Source of the DNA: Gnetum montanum
Taxonomy: Eukaryota > Streptophyta > Gnetopsida > Gnetales > Gnetaceae
DNA: 64,000 nt
Direction of reading: 5' to 3'
Assembly (NCBI GenBank): GCA_015680685.1
Contig: MNCI01018063.1
Span: forward strand, 2,724 to 66,723
Below the pieces are notes generated by a model. It had not been told where the DNA came from, ran no database searches, and worked only from the letters and a program-made list of their open reading frames with translations. How positions within the stretch are numbered: position 1 is the stretch's first letter; every line of letters starts with the position of its first letter. Positions 22,251 to 33,257 of the stretch are shown one piece after another. A program made the translations under genes and the position numbers.

Positions 22251-23640
22251 CTCACCATCAGCTTATTCATAAGAAAGAAAATTACACTATGGTCCATATG
22301 TACAAATACCTTATAACCTAACACCTGATCTCTAAACTTTTCTAGCGCGTACACCACTGCCATTAATTCTTTCTCCATGGTAGTGTAATTTAACTATGCC
22401 TCCACAATGCTTCTACTTGCATAGTGGATATAATATGGATGTTTCTTATTGTCCAACTATGTGAGCACTACTACCAAAGCATAGTTATATGTATCTATCA
22501 TGATATAGAATGGTTTGGACCAATCTGGTGCTCATAGGATTGGTGTTTCTACAATTTTCTTCTTTAATTGTTGAATACATGTTCATATTCCTTGATCCAA
22601 ATGAAAAGTGCATCCTTCTTCGTAAGTTCTACCAATGGCTTTACAATCTTAGAGAAATTCTTAATAAATCTTTGGTAGTAACCAATCCGTCCAAGCAATG
22701 ACCAAACATCTTTTATGGTCTCTAGTTGGCATGTTATTCCTTGCATGATCCTTATCTTTTATGGGTCTACCTCAATCCCTTTCTATGAAATTCAAAGCCC
22801 TAGCACTATGCCTTCTTGGATCATGAGATGGCTCTTTTTCCAGTTAAGCCATAGGTTTGTCTCTACACATCTCTTCAATACTTTCTCAAGTCAATCTAAG
22901 GCTTGCTCAAATGTAGCTTCATAGGTGAAGAATTCATCCATGAAGACTTCAACACCACTACTAATTTTTTGTTGAAAGATACTCAAGACCAAGCGTTGAA
23001 ATGTCGCAGGGGCATTGCATAGGCCAAATGGCATCTTACAATATGCAAAAGTCCCCTAGGAACTCGTGAAAGTTGTCTTGGCCTAGTCTTCTAGTGCGAT
23101 TTGGATTTTTTTATAGCTACTATAACCATCCAAGAAACTATAATAACAATGCTTGAATATGGTATCTAACACTTAATCTACAAATGGAAAAGAAAAATGA
23201 TCCTTAAATGTTTCCATATTTAACAGCCTAACATTGACGCAAACCCACCATTTGCCATCCCTCTTTGGTACTACTACAAGTGGGCTAACCCACTTACTAT
23301 CCACAATTGGATAGATGAACCCTACCTTGACGAGTTCTCTATCTCCTTCTTAACAATTTGTTTTAATTTGGGGTTCAACCACCTTTGCAGCTACCCTTTA
23401 GGCTTTATCACTGGGTCAATGTAGATGTGATGCTAGCATATCCTTAGATTGATTCCTGTTAGCTCTGGATATGATCAAGAAAAGGTTGTTGACCATTTAT
23501 TCACCACTTTCAACAATTTTTCTTTTTTTTTAGGAGTAAGTTTGACATTAATGATGACTGGTTTACTATTCTTCAAAAATGCATACTCCATATTGATTGG
23601 TAAAGTTTTTCATTCTAAGGGCTCCTACTTAAAGTGATTA
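22251..23640 (-). pseudogene. E3 reverse transcriptase-RNase H pseudogene
   Basis: The Ty3/gypsy RT order is readable on the minus strand: the MVNRFIYPI/VPKRDGKWWVCV-like region (23250-23350), the YHNFLDGYSGYNQI-like block (near 23120), FGLCNAPATFQ near 23010, and the catalytic box F-M-D-E near 22935 (second Asp changed to Glu). The connection and RNase H follow: TIKDVWSLLGRIGYYQRFIKNFSKI at 22650-22720 and a HYVLG/HMDHS region near 22300. The altered active site means it would not work even without the stops. Confidence 0.8.
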
Positions 23641-24420
23641 AGGATCTTCAACTCTCCCCAATAGGTATCATCATCTTCATTAGAGAGTTGGGAATGAACT
23701 TGTTTAATTTTGTCCATGCCTTCAACATATGCACTTGTTAGACTCTCAATTAGCTCCAAGCATATTATGCTGCTATGTGAATTAGCTATCAACCATTGGG
23801 TGCCCTCTTGCTTTGTGGTTGTAATGTACAAACACCGTTGAATATTAATTTCTTGTGCACACTAATTACATGCCTTAGTATATGTTCTCCTGATGGACCA
23901 AATCTTTTGCACGCAATTGCACACGTTATCACTATATGCGATACATGCAATACTCTTCTTCTCTATTTTTTCTAGCTTGTTTTCCTTGGATATTTCTAAG
24001 GATAGGTCCCTTATTCCCATTCATGCATTGACTATGCTTAACCAAGCCCTTCCCATAATGATGGGAAAGTTACTTTTGTAATTTTTCATCTTGATTATTA
24101 GAAAATCAGCAGGATAGGACCACTCACAAATTTTGGTCAAAATGTTCTCTACTAATCCCAAAGGGACAGTAATCGACTAATCTACTAATTCTAAACAGAT
24201 GTTGCTCTTCTTAAGAGGTGGCAAGTTCTAGGCATTGTACATATCATGGGAGATGAGGTTAACTCTGGAACCAGAGTTAAGAAGAGCTTTGCATGGCTCT
24301 TGTCCAGCAATTTGTAGATAGATCAGTGGACTACCTAGATCAGATCCTTTTGTAGGAAGGTTGCTAGCCTTGATCTAGTTAAAAATAGCATGGGTTAACA
24401 TTACAACGTAGATCCTAGGT
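23641..24420 (-). pseudogene. E3 aspartic protease pseudogene
   Basis: Same protein as in E1 and E2. The catalytic motif is N-S-G (Asn codon, plus-strand complement 24276-24278) instead of D-S-G, a single G to A change on the coding strand. A linker with CICLELIES, VEGMDKIKQVH and DDTYWGELKILNHFK follows at 23625-23831. Confidence 0.8.
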
Positions 24421-26321
24421 GGCACTTGGTTTGAAAGGCACTCGAAGGTATTCAATGCAGAGGATGAGAGTGTTGAAGATCTAGGGCAATTAGCTAGAGT
24501 AGGTTGTGAGGGCTGGAGAGGACTATTGGACTAGAAGAAAGGTTATTTCCTTGATCGATTATCCAGACCACTTGGTTGAAAAACTAGTTGGAAGTGTACA
24601 ACCATTCTAGCATTTCATTATTATCATTGTGGAGGAATTGCACCCTGCATCGTTCAAATAGGAGGTAACTGAGTTGAAGGTGGAGGTGTAGGTGTAGAGG
24701 GATGTGGAGAATGATAGGGATACTGATATGGGTTTTTTCCTTAAGTAGATAGTGAATGTGTTTAGTGGTACTCTGGAGGGTAATAGTGATGCTAGAATGA
24801 TGCATGACTTGCAAAACTTCTAGGGGAGACAAGCTGCTAAACATAGTACCTGTATGGATCTAGTTTCCTATAAGGGTACTATTACTTTGGTGGTGGCATT
24901 CCTCATTATTGTGGTTGATAACCCTATTGGTATTATTCATATCATTGTGGAGGAGCTCCACTTGGGTAATAAGCTTGTTGTTATTCATGGAACTATCTTG
25001 GACTGCTTTAAGGGTAAGGTAGTTATCTTAGAGCTTGCCTGAATGCTAGGTGAGGATTCAGTGCATACACTCCAGACTCTTGTAAGTGTGACACCATAGG
25101 GTAACATCTCTTTGGATGTTCATATTGACAAATGTCACATTCAATTTCATCATTAGAGTTGGACTCCACAACTTCATCTACTACAATAGCATTTCCCTTA
25201 CCTCTTTGGTAGGCATGTTTAGCTTCTTTTCACCTCCTATGATTACGATCACTATTTTTCTCTTTGGATTCTTTAGCAATCTTTAAATCGATTTGAAAAT
25301 TTTCATCCAAATAGTCCCATAACTTGTCAACCTTGGCCAAAATATCATAAATAGATTTTTGGATGGGCAAGGTCTTTTTGTTCACCACTTCATCAAGTGG
25401 TAACTCCTCCTCATCACAAAATCAGACTTCTCATTTTCTAATGGAAGGGTCCCTATTATATTCTTTATTACCTTCCCTCTTTCGTAGCTAACTTTCTTCT
25501 TTTGTTACCTACTCAATTAACCTTTGGATCTAATGAGCTCTCAATTCAAAAAATATTCCTTGGGCATACACCCCAATGGTTCTTTTTGTTTATGCTTTGA
25601 GCCCATCTATGATATGATGAAGTTGCTCCCTCAGAGAGTGACCATGGCCTAGGCATTGATGTAGGAGTGAAAAGTATCAACCCATGATGACATCCAAGGG
25701 TTCATGTGCTCCTTGTTTCCAGCCTTGGATTTTCCTTCTCATGTTAGACACTTTAGAGTACATCTGATATTTGTCATTGAATAGTTCTAACATGGTACTC
25801 CATCTACAAATAGATTCCGGCTCTAAGGACTAGTACCAACTTTTAGCTTCCTTAATGAGTGTCCTTGGAAAAAGCTTGAGTTTCTGCCACTCTTTCTCTA
25901 TGTTCTGTAAAGCACAAGCATCTTTAAAATCTTGTAGATGTGTTTACGAATCAAAATTATATCCCCCGTCAAATCTTGGGATATTGTTCATATCTAGGTG
26001 CTTGATCTGACTATCCTTCATATGCCTAGTTGGGATTATCACTACCTCTACAATGTTAAGCATACTACAAGTTGCCAATAAAGGTTCATTATCATCATTG
26101 CGTTGATGATGCCGATGATGGTTTCAGCCTCCCCTTCAATTTTGATGGCCTTCATGGTCATTATTATTTCTTCAATCACCTTCATCACAGTTGTTTCAAT
26201 GGCAACTTCCATGAGAATCATTAGATGAAGAGGAATGTTCAAAATTGGATGAAGAGGATGAAGAGGAATGTGGACTACCATCGCCACCGCAGTGTCTTCC
26301 ATAACTCTTATTCTTATTATG
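24421..26321 (-). pseudogene. E3 gag pseudogene, N-terminus missing
   Basis: Gag in the same order as E1 and E2: a low-complexity His/Asp/Ser/Asn-rich part (26060-26320), CSMLNIVEV then the capsid region (25500-26030) with KEWQKLKLFPR, SWYQSLEP and KVSNMRRKIQGWKQG, the zinc knuckle C-D-I-C-x3-H-x3-C near 25120-25140, and a Pro/His/Tyr-rich linker. It keeps Trp at several sites where E1 and E2 have stops, which shows what those stops replaced. The first few hundred coding bases are not present between the knuckle side and the leader at 26657, where an inverted copy sits instead. Confidence 0.78.
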
Positions 26322-26655
26322 NTATTGCAACAACAAGGGATCTAAGGATGGTGATCATAATAAGAATAAGAGTTATGGAAGACACTGCGGTGGCGATGGT
26401 AGTCCACATTCCTCTTCATCCTCTTCATCCAATTTTGAACATTCCTCTTCATCTAATGATTCTCATGGAAGTTGCCATTGAAACAACTGTGATGAAGGTG
26501 ATTGAAGAAATAATAATGACCATGAAGGCCATCAAAATTGAAGGGGAGGCTGAAACCATCATCGGCATCATCAACGCAATGATGATAATGAACCTTTATT
26601 GGCAACTTGTAGTATGCTTAACATTGTAGAGGTAGTGATAATCCCAACTAGGCAT
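26022..26655. repeat. 300-bp perfect-looking inverted repeat flanked by N
   Basis: 26022-26321 and 26356-26655 are reverse complements of each other as far as I can read, with a 34-base spacer that begins with an N (26322). A second N (26656) follows the right arm. The right arm is a plus-strand copy of the E3 gag low-complexity region. The single N bases at both joints suggest an assembly join error rather than biology. The frames read from the right arm repeat those of the left arm. Confidence 0.8.
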
Positions 26656-26775
26656 NGTCAGTATTATTTTTATAATTTTTATCTATAGTGGAAATGATAT
26701 GGACCTTTAGGTTCATACAACAATATTAGTGATATTCACTTAGACCTAAATAGTGCATGTTCCACAAAAAAAAAG

Positions 26776-26793
26776 TCCTTGGCAACAATGCCA
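26776..26793 (-). other. E3 primer-binding site
   Basis: On the element strand TGGCATTGTTGCCAAGGA lies one base after the 5' LTR. It matches the recalled tRNA-Asp-type site at 13 of 18 positions, and all mismatches are transitions. Confidence 0.7.
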
Positions 26794-26794
26794 A

Positions 26795-27708
26795 TGATGA
26801 GTGATGAGGTACCCCTACACCCAACCATACAAATTACAAAGAATTCACATGCGATCAAGTCAAATTCTGAGGACTTCATTGTTTATAGTGCACTAGCCCT
26901 TTAGGAAGTCAATCTAGCCTTAAGGTCAATCGTTGTCTTCCCAACTACATTTTTGATGTTCATTGGTATGGTTAAGTGTAACTGAGGCATTCAATTTTTA
27001 TCAATTTTATGTTTTATAGATTAGTGCTCAAATATGGATAAAATTAATTTGATTAACTAATTTACTAACATTTAACTAATTCTAACATAAGTATCCTTTG
27101 CCACTTTCTGTACATGTCCTGAACCCACATATCCACTACTAGGTGACCAAGCGCTATGCTACTGGGCGTACCAAGTAATAATGTTGCTAGGATTACCAAA
27201 AGAATACATGTTACACTTGAAGTTTTTGTACTTATGTATTTAATTTATCTAGGTTAATAATCTTGTTAACTCAATTGCTAGAAAATATTTGCAAAATAAT
27301 TGAGAATAATTAACAAATAATTGAAAACATTGAATACATAAATAAAATAGCTAATCTATCCAAAGTGCTACAAGGTTTATTAGAAAGCTTGTCTTTATTG
27401 TCGCACAAACTATTGTACTCAGGTACAACGATGCTCGAATAAAGATCCATACAATTAATGATTCCTACTACAAGCAATTAGGGGAAAAATTCTAACTTTC
27501 AAATGGAAACAATGCAAGAGCTTCACTATTATTGAAATCTACATTTTCATAAATGTAGTAGGTAGGCACGTATTTATAGGTGATAGACAAACTCTACATT
27601 GATGGGGCCGCATTGATGCAAGGTGAGATCCGTCGATGAAGTCTCATCGATGTGCTCAACTACATAAATGAGGCCTCATCGATGTAGCCAACCAATGACG
27701 ACTCATCA
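26795..27708 (-). repeat. E3 5' LTR (right)
   Basis: TGATGAG...CTCATCA, about 914 bp, followed by the duplication CCAAC. TATTTATA at 27571-27578 is the TATA box on the element strand. The U3 array at about 27590-27690 contains near-palindromes of TCGATGAGGCCTCATCGA. A polyadenylation-like AATAAAG on the element strand lies near 27440. Confidence 0.9.
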
Positions 27709-29180
27709 CCAACTGTCAGCCCCCATGTCATACAATGGTTGGTGATCTTGCAGGAATTTGAGCTTACAATGGTAGAAAAAAAAGGCACTGAGAATGTGGC
27801 TATTAATCGCTTGTCTCAGTTGTGATGGAACAACAAAGAGGAAGAAGATCCATTATTTGATATGTTTCCTGATGAACTCCTCTCTACTATGGCTATAACT
27901 AAACAATTGCCCAATGAGAATAAATGGTATGATGACATTCTCACCTATCTTCTCACTCAAGAGATGCCATAAGTGTTGGACCACTAGAAGAAATAGCAGT
28001 TTCTTCACAGGTAAAACACTTCATGGAGATCAACAGACACCTTTAAAGGTGTGTGCTGATGTCCTAGTTTGTTGATGTATCCCTGATGTTGATCAACTAC
28101 ATGTTCTCCAAGATGCTCATGAAGGTCCTTGTGGAGGACATTATGATGAGAGATGTATGACCATTAAAATCCTGATGGTAGGGTACTATTGGCCAGCAAT
28201 CTGTAGGGATGTTTACCATTACATCTGCTCTTGTCAACGATGCCAACAAGATGGTGAAATGATTTCTCAAATGGAGGGATCTCAATAATAGATTTAACCA
28301 TTAGAACGCTTTGACATCTAGGGAATTAATTTCATGGGTCCCATCATGCCCATGTCAAATGGAAAGGTGTACATCATAGTCACTGTTGACTATACATGTT
28401 CTACTATTTCTCAATTTGTAGAACAAAATGTTGTAAATTGATTTGGTGTGCCATGTGCATTAATTTCTAATAATGAAACTCACTTTATAGGCACTACTTT
28501 TTGGAAGTTCATGCAATGCTTAGTGGTTGAACATAAACTCACAACATCCTACCACCCCCAAGCCAATGGTCAAGCTAAGGTTACTAATAGGGAAATCACA
28601 AGAATACTAATAAGAACTATTAGCAAGTATAGGAAAGACTGGAGCACAAAACTCAATAATGCCCTTTAGGCCTACCACTCAACATGGAAAATTCCTATAG
28701 GCTACTCTCCCTATGAGCTTGTGTACAAAAAATTACAAACACTTCCTATTCAATCTAAGCTCCATAAACTTTCAATAGCCTATGGCCTCGACCTTGACTT
28801 GAGTCTAGCACAAAAAGAAAGACTAATGAATCTCAACCTGCTAGATGAAAACCAATTGGTAGCCCTATCATCTAATGAGTTGCACAAAGCCTACAACAAA
28901 AAGCATTATGACCTAAAAATTAGAAAAGTTAAATTTCAATTGAGAGATAAGTTTCTCTACTAGAACCCCACACACGTACCTCAACAAAATAAGTTCCAAA
29001 CATTGTGGAAAGGACCTCACATCATTTATGAAACTTTTCCTTTTGGGACCATAATGATGTACAAACCTAAGAGCCCAGACAAGAAATAGTTGGTCAACAT
29101 TCAACAAATCAAACCTTTCTACGAGCATAAGCCAGCAAATACAACAAACACCTCATTGGATGGACAACCACACTCCATAT
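27709..29180 (+). pseudogene. E2 integrase pseudogene
   Basis: Continues the RNase H tether after E3. The HHCC zinc block is well kept (HEGPCGGHYDERCM...YICSCQRC, 28110-28256). The core block has GINFMGP, LISNNETHF and NGQAKVTNREI. The usual catalytic residues are Asp, Asp and Glu; here they are Asn (28328-28330), Asn (28469-28471) and Lys (28577-28579), each explained by a G to A change. The C-terminal part has KFQTLWKGPHIIY and PFGTIMMY, and it ends near KPFYEHK. No chromodomain is visible, as expected for Athila-type elements. Confidence 0.85.
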
Positions 29181-29470
29181 TTCGGATCTCCTCCTTTCAA
29201 CTTACTCATGGGGGAGATGGCCACCCATGCTAATCATATAAGAGGCTCCTCAGTTTTTCAAATTTTTATTTCACACATTTTTTGTTTCTCAATTTTTTTT
29301 TACAGATTCTTTACTTTATAGCTTTTTGTTTTCATGTCATTAATCATTTCTAATTTTTCTTTTACACCATCGTTAGTACATTTGCTATTTCTTGAACATT
29401 TTACATATTTTTTTATATTATATTTTATTTTTGTGTGATTTTCTAACTTTTTATTAATAAGTGTTAGGTA
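29181..29470 (+). other. E2 3' noncoding region, left part
   Basis: Begins with cttactcatgggggagatgg (29201-29220), which resembles the element's own polypurine tract and is shared by E1 and E3 in the same place. After that comes T-rich sequence with no gene. It is split from its right part (34738 onwards) by LINE-A. Confidence 0.6.
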
Positions 29471-29484
29471 CAATGATAATGCAA

Positions 29485-29748
29485 TTTTTTTTTTCAAAAA
29501 GGTCGAGCAAATGTATATTTCAAAAAAAAGAAGCTATATAGCTGTACAGCGTGGGCCAGGGCCACTAATCCCACTCCTGCCAAGGAAATCCTCGGGGGTT
29601 GCCCAAGGGCCACCCAGCCATTGACACTCCAGCCTGCGAAAGGCCACCCAACCCACAAAGATTAGAGATTGAACCATCCCAAAGAACACCCCTCCCAGGG
29701 CGCCCTGTCCACCTGTGTCAACAACCGGCTGGGAGACGGAGCGTGGAC
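29485..29748 (-). other. LINE-A 3' UTR and tail
   Basis: The tail gcccacgctgtac...tatagcttctttttt ... ctcgaccttttt then poly(A) is shared by all four GC-rich LINEs in this window. The sense strand has several G-runs and one near-canonical G-quadruplex pattern. Confidence 0.7.
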
Positions 29749-32700
29749 TTAGTTGTTGCTAGTACTGGGCTGTCCTAACCCAGCTGCTCTGCGGCGTCTA
29801 TTTTCATCAATGATCTGGGCGATGCCGATCCTGCGATTGTTGGGGGCACTCTCAATCCAAGCCTGCATTGGGAGGTTTGGGATTTGTTCCCCGGGTATGT
29901 CAATGGTTCCAGCTTTAAGCTCATGCCTCTCCTCCGTTGGGATCTGTCCTGGGGCCATCCACCCCTAGGTAACGTCATGGGGGGTAGTCCCACTTTGTAA
30001 AGTGACCCCCCTAAAACCCCGCCACGTTCGCGCATGCTGCTGTTTGGCGACAGAAGGTTCGAAGGTGACGGGAGGAGCCATTGTAGAGGCAATTTCGTGC
30101 CAAAGCTTACAAATCTTTCTAGAAAGGATACTCATGGGGGGAGTGCTGCACCTTTAAAAATGCAATCATTCCTGGCCTGCCACAGGATCCAGAGCACCGC
30201 CAGTGTTGATGAGTTGCCTGAAAATTCTAGGGTGCAGAGCCCCACCGTTCTCCATAACTGCGCGGTCACATGACATTCAAGAACGAAGTGCTGCAACATT
30301 TCTGCATGCTGATTGCACATAGAGCACTAAGTGCTAATTGCCAGGCCCCGTGACTGTAGAGCAGCGCGAACAGGGAGGGCCTGGTGGAGGATCAGCCACC
30401 CAAAGGTTTTAATTTTTTCCGGGAGGATACCCTTCCACAACCGCATCAAGCACAGATCAGCTGGGAATAGTTTTTGAAGGACCTGACGGGGGTGCAGATA
30501 GATCTCCTCAACGCTGTCCATCAACTTGGCCTGTGCACAGTGCTACCTCTAAATGTGGGAGTCGGAGTTGGCCGCCGTCCAGGGGCTGTATCTCTTCCTC
30601 AGGATTTGAACCCAGAGGGAGGGGTCCTCATTGTCAATGACCAGGCATTGAAGCAGCCTATGATGCCCTAAGACTGTCTCCAGTGTGAAGGGAAGGAGGC
30701 CAACCCCATCCCCCCCCCCCCCCCCCCCCCCCACGTACCGGGGCCACGTGATTTTAGTCCAAGCCAAAAGATGCATCTTTTTTCCCTCCTTACCCCCAGA
30801 CAAAAAAAAATTGTGGATAATCTGGTCAATCTTGGTGATGACTCCGAGGGGCGGGGAGGCCATCGAGGCAGCAAACCTCGCCATGGCCCCCAACACCGTG
30901 GATGCCAGCACCATCTTCCCCTTGCGGGACAGGAAATTATTTGTCCAGTGCGTTGTGCGTTGTTGAATTCACACAATGAGTGCCTGCCAGGTTCATTGTT
31001 TGTGCTAGTTATGCATGGGAATGCCCAGATACTTGTCATCTTCCTCCCCCAGGAGAATCCCTAGGATTTGGATGACTTTGCTGGCCACCAAGGGATGAGT
31101 GTGGGTGAAAAATAAAGCCAATTTCCCAGGGTTGGGCACCAGGCCCACTTCCTGGTGCAGCCGATCCAGCACCTTCAGAATTGCCCTGGCCTGCGGAACC
31201 GCGGTCTTGGTGCAGATCATGGTGTCATCCGCGAAATGGGTAGTGAGACAATGAATGCCGTGCATATTTAACCCCTGGACCCCTTCTTCCGTACAGTACG
31301 TTTGCAGGAGGTCCATCATCATTCGGAAGAGGAGCGAGGAGAGTGGGTCTCCTTGGCGAAGCCCGCATCTGATCCCATGAAAGTCCCACAGTTGCCCATC
31401 AATATCTAACGAGTACCATCCTCCCTGCTGGATCTGTAGGCAGAGGTCGATAAAAGCTTGGTCAAACCCTTTAGCGAGTAACACAGACCTCAAGGAAGCC
31501 CAACTGATGGAATCGTAGGCCTTGGTAATGTCCAACTTGATGTAGAGGCTCAGAAGTTTGGTCGTCCGAAGGGAGTGCTGAATCTCCTGGAGTAGCAGGA
31601 CCTATTCTTGAAGGTGATGGCCCTTCATAAAAGCGGCCTGGTGCTTACCCACGAGGTGCGTCATGAGCGGTCGCAGCCTGGCCACGAGTAGGTGAGAAAA
31701 TAACCGAAGCAGTGAGTTACAGACACCGATGGGATGGAAATGGCCTAGAGAGGTGGGATTCTCCATCTTCAGCAGCAATACCACACGCGAGCAGTTAATT
31801 TCTTTTCAGACCTGATGCCACGCCAACATGTGATTAAAAGCATCCAGCAGGTTCTTCCCGAGAACGTCCTAGAAATCACAAAACAATTCAATGGGCCAGC
31901 CATCTGGCCCTGGCGCCTTGTTTGCTAGCATTTTCTACAGCACATCATGAAGTTCCTAGTGCGTGAATGGCTGCAGTAGCCGAAAATTATCAGCCAAATT
32001 TAAAACTTTGCCCACGGGCACCAAAATCGGGTTCGTTGGCTACCATTCCCAAACCTGTTGTCAGTAATGCAGGAGGCTGCCAGCGTGCAGATGCAACTCA
32101 CCCTGCAGGAGGCGTTGCATCGGTCCATTCCAGGCTCCACAGTGCGCCTTCGCAGCCGAGAAGAAGAATTTGGTGTGCCGATCCCCTGCCCTCAGCCACT
32201 GCACACGGGCCCATTGACGCCAGTACTCCTCCTCCTCGTGGTAAAGAAGTTGAAGCTCGGCCTGCAGGGTGAGTTCTTCCCCTGTATGGTCTGCCCCTCT
32301 CTCCTGCTGCTCCTGCCGCGATTGGATAGCCTACAGTTTGGCCTGTAACTAACTTCTGTAGGTTTTGAACCTATATTTCTCTGCCGGGCCGATATTTTTA
32401 ATTTTCTGCTTCAGGGTCTTCAACCCATTCTTGAGAAATTCGCGTGGGTCCACCGATGTGTTGTAATTTTTCCAGATGTCCTGCACCAATTTTTCTAGCC
32501 ACGACTTGCGGATCCAGGTGCGCTCAAAACGGAAGGTACGTGGTCGCTGGAACTCTCCCCGCTCCAGTTGGCAGAAGATGGGCCGGTGATCGGAGGCCAT
32601 GCAGGCACCTCCGTACACATGGATATCCCAATCTTTTAGCAACTTCTCATAGTCCCACACCCGATCAATTCGGGATTGGACCCTCGCCGCGCCTTGTCTG

Positions 32701-33230
32701 GGGTTGCTCCAAGTGTACTTGCAGCCGGTGATTTCTATGTCAGTCAGTTCATATCGCTGTAACAGGGTGAGCATTTCGGTTGCCCCTGGGGGCTCCGCCA
32801 AATTGTCACTGGTCTTCTCCCAGGAGAAGAGCCTCTAGTTGAAATCGCTGATCAGTAACCAGCTGGCCTTCTTGGGAACCAGCCCCATGAACTGAGAGAG
32901 CTCTTGAAGACATGTTTGCCACCCCTGGGTGTCATACACATTCGTAACCCACACGTTCAACCTGGGCAGATGCACCGTAATGCACCAATCGGACGTATCC
33001 AGGATGTACGAGTCTGCCTTGGTTAGGATCGCGAGACCACCCGCGCGCCCCCTGCTAGGCACCAAGTGGCTATGCCACCCTGACCAAAGGAGAGTCTGAG
33101 TCTCCGTCTACTAAAGTTTTATTTCTTGCAGGCATACAATGTCACACTTCTCATCTTGCACCAAACAATGCAGGGTATGTCACTTGTATGGGGTACCCTG
33201 GCCCCTGCAGTTCCAGGAAAGGACCTTCAT
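29749..33230 (-). pseudogene. LINE-A ORF2: endonuclease-RT-zf-RVT pseudogene
   Basis: The ATG at 33230 begins MKVLSWNCRGQG, the usual start of the apurinic-type endonuclease. Motifs in order: WNCRG, QEIK, RAGGLAILTK, TNVYDTQGWQ, LLISDFN (usually IGDFN), YTWSN, SRIDRVW and SDHRPI (32560-33230). A linker with a charged coiled-coil stretch follows. The RT (30900-31960) has KAPGPDGWP-, AAFMKGHH-, LDMDITKAYDSISW, GLRQGDPLS, the active site FADDTMI near 31230, and NPGK. The zf-RVT block CNQHAEMLQHFVLECH lies at 30250-30320. The C-terminus is short and ends IGIAQIIDENRRRR then QPSTSNN. Stops are mostly TAG. A long G-run (30711-30732 as C on the plus strand) disrupts the frame. Confidence 0.88.
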
Positions 33231-33257
33231 GGAGATATGGAATGCTGGTAGACCTCC

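Larger units (their letters stand above)
14535..27708 (-). mobile_element. E3: Athila-like element with a third ORF, inserted in E2
   Basis: Minus-strand element with 5' LTR 26795-27708 on the right and 3' LTR 14535-15450 on the left. The exact duplication CCAAC lies at 14530-14534 and 27709-27713. Reading leftwards: primer site, gag, protease, RT, RNase H, integrase, the shared 3' hairpin region, a promoter-like array, a possible intron, ORF3, polypurine tract and LTR. At about 13.2 kb it is much longer than E1 because of pol and the ORF3 module. The gag start is damaged by an inverted duplication bounded by N bases. Confidence 0.92.

Noticed and set aside
26225-26629. 134-codon open frame on the plus strand repeating the minus-strand frame at 26048-26302
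   Set aside because: It is the mirror of the inverted repeat bounded by N bases, and the reading is not the gag frame.
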